From NCBI RefSeq assembly GCF_030269485.1, contig NZ_BSTL01000007.1, positions 323,204 through 387,203 of the forward strand: a stretch of 64,000 nucleotides of DNA. Direction: 5' to 3'. The translations under genes and the position numbers were made by a program. The notes under the pieces are model-generated. The model saw only the letters and a program-made list of their open reading frames with translations, was not told the DNA's origin and searched no databases. Of the stretch, positions 43,592 to 50,955 are shown one piece after another (position 1 is the stretch's first letter; the number at the start of each line of letters is the position of its first letter). The DNA is from Actinoplanes sp. NBRC 103695. Lineage in GTDB: Bacteria > Actinomycetota > Actinomycetes > Mycobacteriales > Micromonosporaceae.

Positions 43592-44904
43592 GCACGCACG
43601 TCCTTCCCGGCCTGGCGCCGGACAGCAAGATCAAACTGCCCCGCTCGGCCGAGCGCACGCTGGCCAGCGGGCTGACCGTGATCGCCATCCGGCGGCCCGC
43701 GGTCCCGCTGGTCGAGCTGCGCCTGCGGGTGCCGTTCGGCCGGGCGCCGCTGCCCCGGGCCACGCTGCTGTCCCAGGCCCTGTTCACGGGTACGGGCAGC
43801 ATGTCCAGCCTGGAGATCGCTTCCGAGCTGCAGGCCGTCGGCGGCGGGCTGTCCGCCGGCCTCGACCCGGACCGGCTGCTGGTCACCGGCAACACGCTCG
43901 CCGCCGGTCTGGAACGGACGCTGGAGATCCTGGCCGCGGTGCTGACCGACCCGGCGTACCCGGCCGACGAGGTGGGCACCGAGCGGGAACGGCTGGTCGA
44001 CCACATCCAGGTCGCCCAGAGCCAGCCCGCCCACCTGGCCCGCACGGCGCTGCTCAAGCGGATCTACGGCCGGCACCCGTACGCGGTGCAGACCCCCGAG
44101 CCCGAGCAGGTCCGCGGCGTCCGCCCGGCCCAGCTCCGTGCCCTGCACGCCGACCGGGTCCGCCCGGACGGCGCGGTGCTGGTGCTGGTCGGCGACATCA
44201 ACCCGGAGAAGGCGATCGACGCCGCCGACAAGGCGCTGGGCAGCTGGACCGGCCCCGGCAAGGACGGCAACGTCCCGGCCATCCCGGCGCTGGAGACCGG
44301 CCCGCTGCTGCTGGTCGACCGGCCCGGCTCGGTGCAGTCGTCGCTGCGGCTGGCGATGCCGGCGGTGCCGCGCACCGATCCGGATTACGCCCCGCTGCTG
44401 CTGGCCAACCTGGTGTTCGGCGGCTACTTCTCGTCCCGCTGGGTGGAGAACATCCGGGAGGACAAGGGCTACACGTACGGGCCGGGCAGCTCGATCGAGC
44501 ACTTCCTGGCGGGTTCGTCGCTGGTCGCGTCGGTCGAGGTGGCCACCGAGGTGACCGGCCCGTCTCTGCTGGAGACGGTGTACGAGCTGGGCCGCATCGC
44601 CAGCCTCCCGCCCGGCGAGGAGGAACTGGAGCAGGCCCGGCGGTACGCCCTGGGCACCCTGCGGCTGGGCATGTCCACCCAGGCCGGGCTGGCCGCGCTC
44701 GCCAGCATGTACGCCAGCTTCGGCCTGCGCCTGGACTACCTGGTCGAGCACTCGGCGGCGCTGGCCGCGGCGACCCGCGAGCAGGTGGCCGAGGTCGCCT
44801 CGCGGTACCTCGCCCCGGCCAAGGCGGTGACCGTGGTGCTCGGTGACGCCGAGCGGATCGAGGGCCAGCTGGCCGCCCTGACCGCGGTGGAGCGCGACGC
44901 CTGA
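43588..44904 (+). CDS. M16-family peptidase homologue lacking the zinc motif (partner subunit)
   Basis: The 438 residues show the two M16 halves, with IREDKGYTYGPGSSIEHFLA in the second half, the R/Y motif that closes on substrate. The HxxEH motif is absent (the matching place reads LSQALFTGTGSMS). Paired active and inactive M16 subunits are typical of this family. Translation is coupled to the upstream gene by an ATGA overlap and to nudC by TGATG. Confidence 0.9.
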   Translation: MSTHVLPGLAPDSKIKLPRSAERTLASGLTVIAIRRPAVPLVELRLRVPFGRAPLPRATLLSQALFTGTGSMSSLEIASELQAVGGGLSAGLDPDRLLVTGNTLAAGLERTLEILAAVLTDPAYPADEVGTERERLVDHIQVAQSQPAHLARTALLKRIYGRHPYAVQTPEPEQVRGVRPAQLRALHADRVRPDGAVLVLVGDINPEKAIDAADKALGSWTGPGKDGNVPAIPALETGPLLLVDRPGSVQSSLRLAMPAVPRTDPDYAPLLLANLVFGGYFSSRWVENIREDKGYTYGPGSSIEHFLAGSSLVASVEVATEVTGPSLLETVYELGRIASLPPGEEELEQARRYALGTLRLGMSTQAGLAALASMYASFGLRLDYLVEHSAALAAATREQVAEVASRYLAPAKAVTVVLGDAERIEGQLAALTAVERDA

Positions 44905-45854
44905 TGGCCGAGCACATCCCGCCGCTGGCGCGCAGCACGCTGGACCGGGCCGCGCATCACCGGCGCGACCCGGACTGGCTGGCCGAGGCGGAGAAATCCG
45001 CCCTGGTCCTGGTGGTGGACACCGAGGCCGGTGGCCGCGCGCTGGCCCGGGACAACGAGGACGGCACGGCGAGCCTGGTCCTGCTGGACCACGCGACCGC
45101 CCCGGGCGGCGACCGGCATTTCCTCGGCTTGGACGCGGACGGCACCCCGGTCTTCACGGTGGACGCGCCGCTCCCGGCGATGACCGAGGCCACCGGCGTG
45201 ACGTTGCGGGATGTCGGGCATCGGCTGGACGACCGGGACGCCGGGCTGTTCAGCGCGGCGGCCGCCCTGGTCAATTGGCACGCCTCGCATCTGTTCTCGC
45301 CGCGGTCGGGGCTGCCCACCACCATCACCGAGGCGGGCTGGTCGCGGACCGACCCGGACGGCCGGCAGATGTGGCCGCGCACCGACCCGGCGATGATCGT
45401 GCTGATCCACGACGGCGTCGCCGGGCCGGACGGTCGCTGCCTGCTCGGCCGCAACGCCCAGTGGCGGATGCCGGACGGCACGCTGCGCTTCTCCACGCTG
45501 GCCGGTTTCGTGGAGCCGGGCGAGTCGGCGGAGGCCGCCGTGCACCGCGAGGTGCTCGAGGAGGTCGGGGTCAAGGTCCGCGATCTGCGGTACGAGGGCA
45601 GTCAGGCCTGGCCGTACCCGGGCTCCCTGATGCTGGGGTTCACCGCCCGTGCCGACGCGAGCGACCCGATCGTGGTGGACCCGGCGGAGATCGCCGAGGC
45701 GCGATGGTTCACCCGCACCGACATCACCGCGATGCGTGCCGATGATTACCGCGATCCGGCGACCGGAGTATCTGTACGGCTACCGATGAGTGCCTCGATC
45801 GCGCTCTATCTGATCGAGACCTGGCTGGGTGGTTTGCCAGTATCCCGGCCTTGA
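44904..45854 (+). CDS. nudC: NAD(+) diphosphatase, Nudix family
   Basis: The 316-residue protein has the Nudix box GFVEPGESAEAAVHREVLEE (G-x5-E-x7-REUxEExGU) and the NudC tail motif SQAWPYPGSLM. It should split NAD(H) to NMN and AMP and may remove NAD caps from RNA. The usual zinc-ribbon cysteines before the YPRTDP-like motif are missing (RSGLPTTITEAGWSRTDPDG). Its start overlaps the M16 stop by one base. In mycobacteria nudC lies in the same block as adnB and uvrD2. Confidence 0.92.
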   Translation: MAEHIPPLARSTLDRAAHHRRDPDWLAEAEKSALVLVVDTEAGGRALARDNEDGTASLVLLDHATAPGGDRHFLGLDADGTPVFTVDAPLPAMTEATGVTLRDVGHRLDDRDAGLFSAAAALVNWHASHLFSPRSGLPTTITEAGWSRTDPDGRQMWPRTDPAMIVLIHDGVAGPDGRCLLGRNAQWRMPDGTLRFSTLAGFVEPGESAEAAVHREVLEEVGVKVRDLRYEGSQAWPYPGSLMLGFTARADASDPIVVDPAEIAEARWFTRTDITAMRADDYRDPATGVSVRLPMSASIALYLIETWLGGLPVSRP

Positions 45855-45881
45855 TTCCATAAAGTCCGTAAAGTCCGCTAT

Positions 45882-46361
45882 GTGATCTCGACTTCAGCCG
45901 GTCAGCTCGTGCTGACCTCACTGCGGGACGAGGACCGTGCGCCCGTCGAGGTGCGCCCGGGACCGGCCCGGCTGATGCGTGAGGTGTTCGCGGTCGCGGT
46001 CCGGCGATGCTTCGCCGGCCGCGACCCGCGGGACGTCACGCCGTACGTCCGCGGCCTGCTCGAACGGCGCGGGGTGTCGTCCGACGGCGTCGCCGCCCGC
46101 GAGCTCGAGGCCGTCATCCGTTCCGTGCTGGGCGAACCGGAACTGGTCGCCGGCATCCCGGACGAGCGCCGCGTCGGCATGATGATCGTGGTGGTCGGCG
46201 ACCTCGCCCAGGGCGCGGCGGCGGACGGCGCGATCACCGGCGCCGAGCTGCTGGAGGCGCTGGTCGCCCAGGCCGAGACCCGGGTGGCGCGGTTCGATCC
46301 GCCGCCGGACGGGCGGCCCTGGCGCCGTTCCTCGCCGCGGCCGGTCCGGGGCCCGCGATGA
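45882..46361 (+). CDS. Hypothetical protein, paralogue of its neighbour (first of pair)
   Basis: The 159-residue protein starts at GTG 45882 with no ribosome site, so it may be leaderless or weak. Its core (MREVFAVAVRRCFAGRDPRDV, then ELEAVIRSVLGEPELVAGIP and VVVGDLAQGAAADGAIT) aligns by eye with the next gene. The C-terminal tail is Pro/Arg-rich. No family was recognised. The two short repeats TAAAGTCCG lie just upstream at 45859-45877. Confidence 0.65.
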   Translation: MISTSAGQLVLTSLRDEDRAPVEVRPGPARLMREVFAVAVRRCFAGRDPRDVTPYVRGLLERRGVSSDGVAARELEAVIRSVLGEPELVAGIPDERRVGMMIVVVGDLAQGAAADGAITGAELLEALVAQAETRVARFDPPPDGRPWRRSSPRPVRGPR

Positions 46362-46723
46362 GCGCGGCCACCGAGTTCCTGCGGGCCACGGCGACCAACA
46401 CGGTCGCGCCCGAGCCTCCTGGGGAGGACGCCGACGAGATCTTCGCCGCGGCCTTCCGGGCGGCGGTCAAGCTGCGATTCCGTACGGACGCGCCGCTCGC
46501 CGCGATCACCGGCTCGGTCCGCGCCGCCACCCGCCGGCACGCCGAACTCGTGCCGGTGCGGGAGGCGGAGATGCTGATCCGGTCGGCCCTCGGTGAGAAG
46601 GTGCCGACCGGCGAGATCGACCGGGCGTCCGCGGTCAAGGTGCACGTCCTGCTCTTCGCCACGCTGGTCGAGGAGCTGGCGCTGACCGACGACGAGCTGG
46701 ACGAGCTGATCGCGGCGCTCTAG
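46358..46723 (+). CDS. Hypothetical protein, paralogue of its neighbour (second of pair)
   Basis: The ATG overlaps the previous stop (ATGA), giving 121 residues. The helical core (DEIFAAAFRAAVKLRFRTD, REAEMLIRSALGEKVPTGEID and LLFATLVEELALTDDELDEL) mirrors the upstream protein, so the pair arose by duplication and may form a heterodimer. The acidic C-terminus ends LDELIAAL. No family was recognised. Confidence 0.65.
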   Translation: MSAATEFLRATATNTVAPEPPGEDADEIFAAAFRAAVKLRFRTDAPLAAITGSVRAATRRHAELVPVREAEMLIRSALGEKVPTGEIDRASAVKVHVLLFATLVEELALTDDELDELIAAL

Positions 46724-46735
46724 AAGTGTTATTTC

Positions 46736-46803
46736 TGCACTACTAGGCGATATGACCCTCTGTAGTGCACCATGTACAAACCGTTAACATATGGAAGCAC
46801 TAC
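46736..46803 (+). promoter_or_regulatory. Repeated TGCACTAC/GTAGTGCA sites before the surface-protein gene
   Basis: TGCACTAC (46736-46743) and GTAGTGCA (46762-46769) form a perfect 8-bp inverted repeat around AT-richer DNA. A third half-site GCACTAC lies at 46797-46803, directly before the GGGGGAAGC ribosome site. This looks like a regulator binding region controlling the gene at 46818. Confidence 0.6.
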
Positions 46804-46817
46804 GGGGGAAGCAGTAA

Positions 46818-49800
46818 ATGGGCGTGACAGAATTCTGTCGCCGCCGCCTGAGCGAGTGGCGTCGGTGGGCGGTGGAGGCCCGAAACTGGGGCTCCCTGAC
46901 AAGTTCGGCGTGGGACAGCTGGCAAGGGCGCATCCGCGGCCGTCGGCGGGCACGGAGGCTCAGCACCGGGGGCGCGCTGGCACTCGTGTTCAGCATCGTC
47001 GCCCTGTCGGTCGGCGTGATGCCGGCCTTCGCCGAGCCGCCGTCCACGACCGTCGCGCTCACCGCCTCGCCCGACCCGTCGGTGACCGGGGAGACAGTGA
47101 CTCTCTGCGCCACCGTCACGGCACCGGCACCAGAGGCCCGAGCACCGGGCCTGCCCGACACCCCCACGGGGACGGTCACCTTCACCGGCCCGGGCGGGCT
47201 GAACTCGACAGTGCCGCTCGACGGGGCAGGCGAGGGCTGCGCGACCACCACCGTGCTGACCACGGGCACGGTCACCGCGACGTACAGCGGTGACGGAACA
47301 TACGACCCGGCCACCGACTCGGAGGCGGTGACGGTCGATCCTGCGGCTACGAGTACGGCGGTGACCGCGTCGCCGGATCCGTCGGTGTCGGGGGAGTCGG
47401 TTGAGGTGTGTGCCGTGGTGACGGTGGAGGCGCCTGGTTCGGGTACGCCTACGGGGACGGTGACTTTCACGGGTCCGGGTGGGCTGAATCAGACGGTTGC
47501 TTTGGATGGGACTGGTGAGGGTTGTCTGACGACGGCGACTTTGGCGACGGGGACGGTGACGGGCACGTATAACGGTGACTCCGGGAGGGCTGGGTCGACT
47601 GGAACGGTCAGTGTCACGGTCGATCCTGCGGCTACGACCACGACGGTGGTGTCGGCGCCCGAGCCTTCGGTGACGGGTGAGTCGGTCGAGGTGTGCGCCA
47701 CTGTCGCGGCGACGCCGCCTGGTTCGGGTACGCCGACCGGGTCGGTGACTTTCACGGGTCCGGGTGGGCTGAATCAGACGGTCGCTTTGGATGGGACTGG
47801 TGAGGGTTGTCTGACGACGGCGACTCTGGTGACGGGGACGGTCACCGGCACGTATAACGGTGGCGGCGGGATGGCCGGGTCGACCGGTACGGCGACTGTC
47901 ACGGTCAATCCTGCGGCTACGAGCACGGCGGTGACCGCGTCGCCGGATCCGTCGGTGTCGGGGGAGCCGGTCGAGGTGTGTGCCGTGGTGACGGTCGAAG
48001 CGCCTGGTTCGGGAACGCCGACCGGGACGGTGACTCTCACGGGTCCGGGTGGGCTGAATCAGACGGTCGCTTTGGATGGGACTGGTGAGGGTTGTCTGAC
48101 GACGGCGACTTTGGCGACCGGGACGGTCACCGGCACGTACAACGGTGACTCCGGGATGGCCGGATCCGTCGGGACCGTGAGCGTCACCGTGAATCCGGCC
48201 GCCACGACCACGACGGTCGTGTCGGCGCCCGAGCCTTCGGTGACCGGCCAGTCGGTCGAGGTGTGCGCCACTGTCGCGGCGACGCCGCCTGGTTCGGGTA
48301 CGCCGACCGGGTCGGTGACTTTCACGGGTCCGGGTGGGCTGAATCAGACGGTCGCTTTGGATGGGACTGGTGAGGGTTGTCTGACGACGGCGACTTTGGC
48401 GACCGGGACGGTCACCGGCACGTATAACGGTGGCGGCGGGATGGCCGGGTCGACCGGTACGGCGACTGTCACGGTCAATCCTGCGGCTACGAGCACGGCG
48501 GTGACCGCGTCGCCGGATCCGTCGGTGTCGGGGGAGCCGGTCGAGGTGTGTGCCGTGGTGACGGTGGAAGCGCCTGGTTCGGGAACGCCGACCGGGACGG
48601 TGACTCTCACGGGTCCGGGTGGGCTGAATCAGACGGTTGCTCTGGATGGGACTGGTGAGGGTTGTCTGACGACGGCGACTTTGGCGACCGGGACGGTGAC
48701 GGGCACGTATAACGGTGACTCCGGGAGGGCCGGGTCGACTGGAACGGTCAGTGTCACGGTCGATCCTGCGGCTACGACCACGACGGTGGTGTCGGCGCCC
48801 GAGCCTTCGGTGACGGGTGAGTCGGTCGAGGTGTGCGCCACTGTCGCGACTACCCCGCCTGGTTCGGGTACGCCGACCGGGTCGGTGACCTTCACGGGTC
48901 CGGGCGGGCTGAACCAGACCGTCGCTCTGGACGGGGCCGGCGAGGCCTGCATCACGACCACCAGCCTGGCGACGGGAACCGTCACGGCCACCTATGGCGG
49001 CGACTCGGTGGTGACCGGGTCGACAGGTACAGCGAGTGTGACGGTCAATCCCGCCGACACCAGCACGGCGGTCACGGCGACGCCGGATCCGTCGGTGACC
49101 AGTGAATCGGTCGAGATCTGCACCGCCGTCACCGTGACGGCCCCCGGTACAGGCATGCCGACGGGCACGGTGACTTTCACCGGCCCTGGTGGGCTGAACC
49201 AGACCGTCGCTCTGGACGGGGCCGGCGAGGCCTGCATCACGACCACCAGCCTGGCGACGGGAACCGTCACGGCCACCTACAACGGTGACTCCGGGATGGC
49301 CGGATCGACGGGCACGGCGGCCGTCACGGTAAACCCGGCGCCGACCACGACGACCGTGCTGACCGCCGTCCGTACCGGCGCCTCGGTCGAGCTGTGTGCC
49401 ACCGTGACCTTCGATGCCGCCCCGGCCTCGCTCGCGAACTCCGCCGTCGCCCTGATCGCCGACAAGGCGGGCCGGGACGGCGCGGTCTCGATGGGTGGCT
49501 CCGGCGCGCCGACCGGGACCGTCACCTTCACAGGGCTCGGCGGGCTCAACCAGACGGCCGTCCTGGACTCCGACGGGAAGGCCTGCGTCACGGTGACCGA
49601 TGTCGCCGGGGGCACGGCCACCGCCACGTACTCCGGCGACGCCGGCATTGCCGGTTCGACGGACACGGAGACCGTGCCGCCGAGCGTTCCCAGCGCGCCG
49701 GGCAACGTCACGGCGGTCGGTGGTGTCTCGTCGGTCGTCGTGAGCTGGCAGCCGCCGTCCACGGGCGCGGCGGTGACCGGTTACACCGCTACCGCCGGCC

Positions 49801-50381
49801 CCGGCCCCGCCGTCTGCACCACGACCGGCGAGACGAGCTGTCTGCTGGGCGGGACCGCGGGAACCACCTACACGGTGACCGTTGTCGCCCATTCGGCCGT
49901 GGGTGACTCACCGGCCAGCGAGCCGTCGAACGAGGTCACCGTCGTGGCCCCGACGCCGCCGTCCGAACCGCCCACGACCGACCTGACGCTGACCACCACC
50001 GACGGGGACATCACCGTCGCGGAGCCCGGTCAGCGCCTGGTGTTCATCGGCACCGGCTTCGCGCCGTTCTCCACGGTCGTGGTGACGCTCTACTCGGAGC
50101 CGGTCCTGCTCGGCAGCTTCACCACCAACGCGATCGGCTCTTTCGAGGCGCCGGTCACGCTGCCGGAGAACTTGTCGGCGGGGAAGCACACCGTCGCGGC
50201 GCAAGGGATCGCGCCTGACGGCAGCCCGCGGGCGATGGTGCTCACGGTCTCCGTCGGTGGCGGGGCCGGCCTGCCGGTCACCGGTCCGTCGGTCAGCGTG
50301 CTGCTGCTCAGCGGCATCCTGCTCGCGATGGGCGGCACCGGCCTGGTCGCCGTGGGCAGGCCGCGGCGACGCGTGCGCTGA
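46818..50381 (+). CDS. Sortase-anchored Ig-repeat surface protein
   Basis: The 1187-residue protein has a long signal peptide (cut expected near PAFAE, about residue 73), about nine bacterial Ig-like (BIg3-type) domains, one fibronectin III domain (about 955-1050) and a final Ig-like module. The C-terminus is a sorting signal: LPVTG, hydrophobic helix, RPRRRVR. Each Ig domain has two cysteines (one in VCAxV, one in GEGCLTT or GEACITT) that likely form a disulfide. ATG 46818 has GGGGGAAGC upstream. It probably sits on the cell wall as a stalk or adhesin. No sortase gene is in view. Confidence 0.88.
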   Translation: MGVTEFCRRRLSEWRRWAVEARNWGSLTSSAWDSWQGRIRGRRRARRLSTGGALALVFSIVALSVGVMPAFAEPPSTTVALTASPDPSVTGETVTLCATVTAPAPEARAPGLPDTPTGTVTFTGPGGLNSTVPLDGAGEGCATTTVLTTGTVTATYSGDGTYDPATDSEAVTVDPAATSTAVTASPDPSVSGESVEVCAVVTVEAPGSGTPTGTVTFTGPGGLNQTVALDGTGEGCLTTATLATGTVTGTYNGDSGRAGSTGTVSVTVDPAATTTTVVSAPEPSVTGESVEVCATVAATPPGSGTPTGSVTFTGPGGLNQTVALDGTGEGCLTTATLVTGTVTGTYNGGGGMAGSTGTATVTVNPAATSTAVTASPDPSVSGEPVEVCAVVTVEAPGSGTPTGTVTLTGPGGLNQTVALDGTGEGCLTTATLATGTVTGTYNGDSGMAGSVGTVSVTVNPAATTTTVVSAPEPSVTGQSVEVCATVAATPPGSGTPTGSVTFTGPGGLNQTVALDGTGEGCLTTATLATGTVTGTYNGGGGMAGSTGTATVTVNPAATSTAVTASPDPSVSGEPVEVCAVVTVEAPGSGTPTGTVTLTGPGGLNQTVALDGTGEGCLTTATLATGTVTGTYNGDSGRAGSTGTVSVTVDPAATTTTVVSAPEPSVTGESVEVCATVATTPPGSGTPTGSVTFTGPGGLNQTVALDGAGEACITTTSLATGTVTATYGGDSVVTGSTGTASVTVNPADTSTAVTATPDPSVTSESVEICTAVTVTAPGTGMPTGTVTFTGPGGLNQTVALDGAGEACITTTSLATGTVTATYNGDSGMAGSTGTAAVTVNPAPTTTTVLTAVRTGASVELCATVTFDAAPASLANSAVALIADKAGRDGAVSMGGSGAPTGTVTFTGLGGLNQTAVLDSDGKACVTVTDVAGGTATATYSGDAGIAGSTDTETVPPSVPSAPGNVTAVGGVSSVVVSWQPPSTGAAVTGYTATAGPGPAVCTTTGETSCLLGGTAGTTYTVTVVAHSAVGDSPASEPSNEVTVVAPTPPSEPPTTDLTLTTTDGDITVAEPGQRLVFIGTGFAPFSTVVVTLYSEPVLLGSFTTNAIGSFEAPVTLPENLSAGKHTVAAQGIAPDGSPRAMVLTVSVGGGAGLPVTGPSVSVLLLSGILLAMGGTGLVAVGRPRRRVR
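47343..49337 (+). repeat. Seven tandem 285-bp units encoding Ig-like domains
   Basis: Unit boundaries fall at 47343, 47628, 47913, 48198, 48483, 48768 and 49053, each exactly 285 bp (95 codons). Two types alternate: one beginning STAVTASPDPSVSGE, the other TTTVVSAPEPSVTG. So the higher-order unit is 570 bp. Units two to six are nearly identical at DNA level, showing recent expansion. Confidence 0.9.
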
Positions 50382-50448
50382 GCCTGATCGCCGAGCCGCG
50401 GCGTCCGGGTGGGTGATGCGTATATGTGCTCAGAGCAAAGCGTGTAGC

Positions 50449-50473
50449 GGCGGGCCGGGATTCTCGGCCCGCC
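50449..50473 (+). terminator. Terminator after the surface-protein gene
   Basis: GGCGGGCCG, 7-base loop, CGGCCCGCC; a perfect 9-bp stem 68 bp after the stop. No T-run follows. Confidence 0.6.
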
Positions 50474-50538
50474 GTTGCGTTGTGGGCGCCGGCGAGGAGC
50501 GAAAGGTCCGGCGAGACGCGAGTCCTGCGAAACGCGAA

Positions 50539-50563
50539 AGGCCCCGGCGATGAGCCGGGGCCT
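50539..50563 (-). terminator. Terminator after the mycoredoxin gene
   Basis: AGGCCCCGGC, loop GATGA, GCCGGGGCCT; a perfect 10-bp stem 47 bp beyond the minus-strand stop. CTTTCGC follows on the minus strand. Confidence 0.75.
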
Positions 50564-50609
50564 GCCCGCGCTGTCACCGGGCCGCGTGCCCGGCGCCGAG
50601 GGCGTTCGA

Positions 50610-50873
50610 TCAGCCGCTGACGCCGGCGCCGGCCAAAGCGCTCTTCAGCTGGATGATCGAGGGGTTCGTCAGCACGATCTCGGCGCCGCCCCCATCGGGG
50701 ACTATGCGAATCGTGGGAACCGTCTGGTTGCCGCCGTTGACACCCATCACGAACTCGGCGGCGGCCGGGTCCTGCTCGATGTCGACCACCTCGTAGGCGA
50801 TGCCCTCGCGGTCCAGCTGTGTCTTGAGCCGATAGCAGTAGCCGCACCACGTGGTGGAGTACATGGTCAACAT
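50610..50873 (-). CDS. mrx1: Mycoredoxin (mycothiol-dependent glutaredoxin-like protein)
   Basis: The 87-residue thioredoxin-fold protein carries the CGYC active site at residues 10-13 (STTWCGYCYRLK), followed by the TVPTI cis-proline loop. It reduces mixed disulfides with mycothiol. It is divergent from uvrD2 with 82 bp between, as Rv3198A is next to uvrD2 in mycobacteria. The mshB gene at 1353 makes its cofactor. Confidence 0.93.
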   Translation of the reverse strand: MLTMYSTTWCGYCYRLKTQLDREGIAYEVVDIEQDPAAAEFVMGVNGGNQTVPTIRIVPDGGGAEIVLTNPSIIQLKSALAGAGVSG

Positions 50874-50955
50874 CGGTCGCGTTCCTCTCGGCCTGTGTCA
50901 CTCGGCACGGTGCCATCCCAGGGAACGTCGTACCCGGGTGTCATGATTCCCGACT

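Noticed and set aside
35527-44904. Prophage or integrative element
   Set aside because: No integrase, att repeats, tRNA target or phage structural genes were seen around the inserted cassette.
44904-45854. nudC as a functional part of the SIR2 cassette
   Set aside because: It lies on the opposite strand, after the M16 pair, and belongs to the conserved Rv3199c position in the adnB-uvrD2 block.
47343-49337. Regular 285-bp repeats as a CRISPR or centromere-like array
   Set aside because: They encode Ig-like domains in frame and sit inside one gene.
46800-49892. A 1030-codon open frame on the minus strand
   Set aside because: It is a shadow of the Ig-repeat gene: composition is His/Arg/Gly/Asp-rich and it repeats with the 285-bp period. 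The plus-strand frame has a signal peptide, Ig domains and LPVTG.
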